A stretch of 64,000 nt of DNA, from assembly GCF_910596095.1 (NCBI RefSeq), contig NC_056539.1:10667501-10731500 (forward strand), given 5' to 3'. Numbering within the stretch: position 1 is the first letter of the stretch; each line of letters begins with the position of its first letter. Below, in pieces: positions 58,300 to 64,000 of this stretch. A program made the position numbers and the translations under genes. Under the pieces are notes generated by a model. The model was given only the letters and a program-made list of their open reading frames with translations. It had not been told where the DNA came from and made no database searches. The stretch comes from Thunnus maccoyii. Its lineage: Eukaryota; Chordata; Actinopteri; Scombriformes; Scombridae.

Positions 58300-61123
58300 A
58301 TGACATATGTTATAGGTCAGTGACTAACAAACTGTATTTTATGTGTATGGTCACACCTGGCTGATACCTGATCTATTTAATAAGGGTCAATATTGGCAGA
58401 TAACATGTCAATTCTGTGTTTCCATGAAGACACTTTCTTCTCAAGTGTACAGGCTCTTCATTCACACTAAATTGTATGAAATGACATCTCTACAGCACTA
58501 AACACAACCATAAAAAGCCGAACATGCTTTAAAACTGATTCTTATTTACGGTGTGCATGACAGTGCAGATCCAAGGAGGCCTACATAAAAAACATATGAC
58601 TAGTCAAGCTTTTCTTGATTTTGGCCCCTTTTTTAAATCATTTATGTGAGTGACTTACTGAACTCTTTATTAAAATCTGTCATGATAATGTGAGAACCGA
58701 GTTGCTATAATAACCTGTATTACTTTCCATGTGCTGAACTTAAGCAGAATCCAGTAAATATATAAAAAATATCCGTTCTGTCCTCTGTGTTTACATAGTT
58801 TCTCTCTCTCACACAAACACACTCTTTCTCCCTCTTGTTTCCATGGTGCCCCAATGAGGTCAACCAGCGTTTTTTTTTATGACTATAACACACGTGTGCC
58901 TGGAATCAACAGACAGATGCTGCCTTCCACATGTCCTCTCACGCTGCTGTTAAATGGGGCATTAGCACAGCCACACAGCGATACATGATGCAACTCATAG
59001 TTAAGCATTTGAAAAAAAAAGAATACAACCACTAGCCCGCTCACTGAGAAAAGCTTAGCTGAAACATGATGCCTTTGTGAATCTCAACATTAAAATAAAT
59101 CTAAAACAAATACTGAAGAAATAGGACGAATTCAAGTGTTTTACTGACAGCGATGTCTAACCCAGATGGGGATCAATACCAAGACTCCCTGAGGATGAGC
59201 TAAGTAAGAGGCAGTCTCCGAGATTATTGTTTATTATCTTGGCAGAGGCTAAGTGATGGAGCTCCAGCTATCGATTGGGTGTTAATTTTTCATGCCACAA
59301 CAAAGCAGCATTTGCTCATTGTGTCAAAGTGCGCCTGACCTGACCTACAGAAAGCAGAAATCTATAACTCTGTCAAATTTAAACAAGAGAAAAAACAACA
59401 AGGCAGCCTACTCAACAGACAGGGATGTTTTGTGGAGTAAAACACAGTCATCTCTTATGTCAGTGTTTTGCTTAGCGAACAATGTTGCGGGATTGTAATA
59501 TTATCTCTGACAACAGCATGAGGATGAAACGGAGGAAGAGAGTCTCTTGTCCACGATGCTGCAGAAGTTCAGACGGACTCCTTTTTTTAGAACATGTTAA
59601 TTTATGGTTAACCTCAGCCTAGTTCACTTTGCTTAGGAGAGTTATGCAACAATAATGAGCGCTGTTTAAACTGAGGATGGCAAACTGATCCTAAATCAGT
59701 GTCATCAGGCCATTTGACCCTTGAGCCCTCAGTCTCAGTAGCCAGCAGGTTGTGTATTTTTCCATGACCGCAGCAGTCAGCCAGTATGATCCTCCATCTC
59801 TGGCCGCAGCCTAGAGTGGAAAAGCGGAGGCAGTAAAAAAGCCAAATTGAGTACATCTGGATGAACACCAGTGTTATGATTGTCATCCTGTCATTGATGA
59901 TATTCAGGATATGATGTTTACTTGGCACACACATACTGATCTCCAGGTTTCTGATAACTGTGTCTGTGCAGGTGTATCATTGGACACTTGACGTCTCCAC
60001 ATGTGTCCGTTGTTTCTGTAATGCCTAACACTTAACAGGTGAACTCACTTCGCTTTATGGCCTTCACACTGCTGCGTTTCAACACTGTCTGCTGGACAAG
60101 AACTGTCTTATCTCATCACCTTTCATGGTGAAGCAACAAGTGAGACTTTCACAACATTTCAATAATCATTATATTGTTTAAAATCAGTTTTTTGTTTTTC
60201 TGACCAACTCTAATGTGATTTGAGTCAATATACTGGTTTATAATAGTAATCCAGCCCAACCCAACCAGCAGAAGAGCTTCTCCATTTTTCTGTAACTAGG
60301 ACATAATGTTACCATGCAAAAACACATAAACACAATACTCCAAAAACCCAATCATAATAGTATCGTGAGCATGTAAACATACTCACTGATTCTTTCTACT
60401 CATGTGTAGAGGAAGACATCCGGGTGTGCATCAATAATTCCTCTCAATTGATCATTCCTCTATTATTAGTACAGAGCTACTTGGGTGGCAACACTCATAA
60501 TTAAGGAGTCATCAACTCAATAATGCTAAGCTTTTCAAAGAGGCTTTAAATGTTTCTTGCAATTACGGCGCTCTGGCAGAATAATATCCTTTCAGCTTAT
60601 CCTCACTGCTTCTGCATGTAAACACACACACAGAGGCAGAAATACAGCAACAGACACGGTCAGAGAAACACACACAGCCAACTACTTGAATGGAAGTACG
60701 GTTGCACTCAGCTCTAAATACGTTTAGCACGTCTTAAACTGGCATGTTGGTGTCGGCACACATCCACAACAGGCTTCTCCCTAAATTACATTCCCCTCAG
60801 CATTCCTCTGATTTACTAAACAAAGCGGTGTGCACAGAGGGGGAAAGCCGCTCCGTCCTCTGCTGTCAGTGCACATCATACACTTTGTATAATACAGTGA
60901 GTGTGTGGAGGGGGCAGCGGCTGGAGAGGACAGCTTTTCACCATGCCAAGTCATCCATTATGATCAATAGCATCAGGCAAGCAAGCAGGCAGGCTTAATA
61001 AAAAGCTTCCTGCCTTTAGCTGGCTCAAAAAAACCTCCCTTTGCGACATTTAGCTTGGAGCCAGGTCATCAACGCACAATAGAGTCTGCGTTCAGGCAAA
61101 GAGTCCAAATGTAAGCACATTTT

Positions 61124-61400
61124 AGAGCTGCAACAATTAGCCGATTAGTTGCCAACTATTAAGTTAATCGCCAATTATTATGATAATCCATTAATCGTTT
61201 TGAGTCATTTTTTTAAGAAAAAAAGTCCAAATTCTCTGGTTCTAGCTTCTCAAATGTAAATATTTTCTGGTTTCTTTAGTCTTCGTTGATAGTTAACTGA
61301 ATATCTTTGGGTTGTGGACTGTTGCTTTTCTGACATTTTATGGACCAAACAACTTATCGATTAATCAATTGATATTGAAAATAATTGTTGGTTCTATACC
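61124..61400. mobile_element. Compact copy of the AT-rich inverted-ended repeat
   Basis: It starts AGAGCTGCAACAATTAGCCG and contains GTTGCCAACTATT, TTCTCAAATGTAAATATTT and CTGAATATCTTT blocks shared with 19782-20840 and, more weakly, with 40205-40530 and 45375-45710. At 277 bases it appears to be the least disrupted of the four copies. Confidence 0.65.
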
Positions 61401-63330
61401 TAGCACATTTATTGGAGAGTTTTTATAAGAAATATGGAACGTCTTCTTTATACAAGTCAAGGGACAGATTGATTAATTGCGTAGTCAATCAAAAGGAAAC
61501 AAAAATGCTATTTTTAATTGATTAATTGTTATAGCTATAGTATAGTTATATTTGTTACAGCTTCAACACAACAAAAATGACTTGCTTTTCTCAATTTCAT
61601 ATCATTAAAAATTTGAACCAGGGTTTTTCTGCTGTTATCTTCACTTTTGCTAATTTTGTAACAGAGCTGATTGAGATAAATACTGTGACAATTCACATAA
61701 AACAGACAATTGAACAGTCAGTTAATATGCCTCCCTTCTCCTGTAGACAAGTTAAAATGGCTTTTTTCAGGAGAAAAAAAAAGTATTGGTTGCAAAAGAG
61801 TATGTTTGCCATTTAAGCAGATAATAACAGAGTAAGTAGCAATGATTTTCTTAAGACCAGCTACTGCTGAGCTGTAAAATAGCACAAATCATTTCAAAAC
61901 AGACCAACACCTATCATTTTCAGCTCGGGCCTTTTCCAACATTTGAGAGCTAGAAACACAGACACATTCGCTACCATAACTTCAGTTGGCTTGACTGGGG
62001 TTCACCCAGACAAAATCTGAATCTTGTGAGGTTTTGTGAGCGTCACACAGGCAGACAGAGGCCGAAATACAAAGCCAGCCAAGTCCCAGTCACTATTACT
62101 TTACTATCGCTAATCCCAATCCCATTCTCTCCAGGCCACTAGACTAACTGTCTGGATTATCAGGATCAGTTGGCGCCCCTGCAAGGACAGGTGGAAGTCA
62201 CAAGACCGTCTGTCTGTTTTTCTGGGTTGCTGCCTGTCTCCGCTCTGCTTCAGCATTAGGACAAAAGCAACTGACCATAAAAGTCAATCTGTTTATTAAA
62301 ACATTTCGGAGACAGTGATGAGTGCAGGAATGGCTGTATTTCTGGTATGCAATTATGTACAGTCATATTTCTATGCTGGTGAAAGGTTGACAAAAGAAAG
62401 TTTCTAATAAAAATGTAAATCATCATCATTAAAACGCCCCACCTGCCAGTACCTTGTGTCAACCTCCTGTCTTCACTGTCCAAATCCATTTATTTAACAT
62501 TCAAACTGAAAATGAGAAGAGGCTGAAATGAGATGCTGACAACAGCTAATGACTCAAGTCTAATCTCGCCGCTGCACAGAAGAGGCTCGGACAGTTACAT
62601 CTTCATTTTTCACTGCATTGGACTAATGGAACAGGTGGGTATGAAAGTATGATTTTACCTTGTAAAGGCCTCAAAGCTCAGTGGACTTTGAAATGGAAAT
62701 TCAAAGTGATTGGATACAGAGAGAGGTGTCTTTTTTAGAGAGGAGGGGGCAAGTCCTGACAGAATATTATGAACACCACAGTGATAGTAGCTGGTGTTTA
62801 CACATAACACAGAGGGAGACACACACATGCATCCACCACCAAAAGTCAATATAACATCAGCTCCTAACTGTAAGGCGTCTACCTGCGTGTTGCGGGATTG
62901 TGATGCCTGCCCACACTGTGAGTCAACATGTGGACTGAGCCAGTGCAAACATGACTCCATCCAGTCAGAAATGAATATTTCTATATTTACTGTTTCAGTA
63001 AACGTTTTTTTCTCCTGGAAATAATGTATTTATACCATTGGACTGATATGTCAAGAGTGTCCCTCAGGGAGGTCTTGCTGCTCCTGAGGAGATTGGCAGT
63101 CTTGAGTAGTGGCACCCTGTTCTCTGGGCAAAGCTAAAAATGGCTCAGTTCTACCGGCGAAATGACACACACACACACAAAAAACACACAAGTGCTCAAA
63201 CTCTTACGCAATTTCAGTATGTTTTTCATTACTGAGCTCCCAGATCAGGACCGAGCTTAGTGATCCTTGCTGATCCTCAAAATGCAGTGAAAGCTGTCAG
63301 CCAAGTGAAAAAGGTCCTTTTACGGACAGA

Positions 63331-63393
63331 GAGGAGAGGAGAGGAGGAGAGGGAAGCAGAGAGGAGAGGAGAGGAGAGGAGAGGAGAGGAGAG
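63331..63393. repeat. (GAGAG)n pentanucleotide repeat
   Basis: A purine-only minisatellite of AGAGG-type units with a few imperfect units in the middle. Confidence 0.9.
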
Positions 63394-64000
63394 AGTCATG
63401 AGGGTGGAGCAGATAATACAAAAATAGGGTGGTGATCAGCCTGACTCCTGTGCGCTGCTGTGTTACTGCTGAGAGCAGCATCTTCTGGTGACTCAGTAGA
63501 TGGTAATCTGCTCTAACTACTGAGGGAGTACAGTTGAACAACAGCGTGGGTCACTGCTTCTCCCGTCAATCTCATACCTACACAGAAAAATCTATGTAGA
63601 CACCTGCAGATTTAATTCCTCATCTTACTTCAGTGCAGAGATGAACGCACCGTACTACATAGTACTATATGTGTCAAACATTTTTATTAAATTATTGTCA
63701 TGAAGCTCCTAAACTAGTGGTTACCAAGACCATCTTCAGTCAAAACGGGGGCATCAAATGCTCTATTCCATTGCATTTATCCCATTACGCCTTTTACATA
63801 CAGTTAACACCTCTACAGGCTGCCATCTAAATGTATACACAGAGTGCAGATAATTTGGCTACACTGTTGTGAGTAGCAGCCTCAGGTAAATGTACACCAT
63901 CACTGACCCCCTTTACACTTTGCATTAAAATGTGTTTTGGGTGATCGCATTGCAATCGGATAGTGCTTGACCACATGACAGTGCAGGTGTTAATGCACCT

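Larger units (their letters stand above)
52646..64000 (-). other. Probable pip5k1c intron 1, repeat-rich, no gene seen
   Basis: The exon at 52614-52645 begins in mid-codon (phase 1), so an upstream coding exon must exist. No ATG exon ending in phase 1 with kinase-type N-terminal sequence, and no CpG-rich promoter, was seen up to 64000. The simplest reading is a first intron of more than 11 kb that runs off the window. Repeats at 53.9-55.6 kb, 58.2 kb, 61.1 kb and 63.3 kb account for part of it; 56.7-60.7 kb is otherwise featureless. Confidence 0.55.

Overview
The window is nuclear DNA of a ray-finned (teleost) fish, probably percomorph-like. This rests on compact spliced genes with GT-AG introns, many short non-autonomous DNA transposons, abundant (CA)n, (GA)n and (ATC)n microsatellites, and proteins close to vertebrate RAB11B, MARCHF2 and PIP5K1C. 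In human, RAB11B and MARCHF2 are neighbours on 19p13.2 and PIP5K1C lies on 19p13.3, so this looks like a teleost counterpart of that region. All gene models here come from reading exons by eye: frame continuity, splice signals and similarity to remembered family features. No search was run.

Layout. 1-2300: no gene seen; a large imperfect inverted repeat (about 1576-2301) abuts the promoter of the first rab11b. 2448-5385 (+): rab11b paralogue 1, five coding exons, complete, 218 aa. About 5990-10540: no coding gene; probably the long 3' UTR of marchf2 plus repeats. 10542-11805 (-): marchf2, four coding exons, 248 aa, with a likely non-coding first exon near 14540-14700. 15.1-16.1 kb: nested MITEs. 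18141-21398 (-): rab11b paralogue 2, also five exons and 218 aa, facing paralogue 1; its first intron has a GC donor. 22-28.6 kb: probable 3' UTR or intergenic DNA with an 0.9 kb fold-back element. 28680-52645 (-): pip5k1c, 17 coding exons found plus a terminal exon that opens with the stop codon; the first coding exon is missing and probably lies beyond 64000. 52.6-64 kb: repeat-rich DNA, most simply pip5k1c intron 1.

Shared biology. Rab11b is the recycling-endosome GTPase, MARCHF2 is an endosomal membrane E3 ubiquitin ligase, and PIP5K1C makes PI(4,5)P2 for endocytosis, adhesion and synaptic vesicle cycling. All three act on membrane traffic, but there is no evidence that they are co-regulated.

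Most notable: two convergent rab11b paralogues whose exons 2-3 are 96-98% identical while exons 1, 4 and 5 are only about 83-88% identical and the introns are unrelated; a GC-AG intron in paralogue 2; a perfect CLEAR-type palindrome in the paralogue 1 promoter; two related alternative talin-binding-type C-terminal cassettes in pip5k1c with a stop codon directly at the last acceptor; and CA or TG microsatellites beside three pip5k1c 5' splice sites. I found no clearly new biological system. The rab11b pair is the best candidate for something undescribed.
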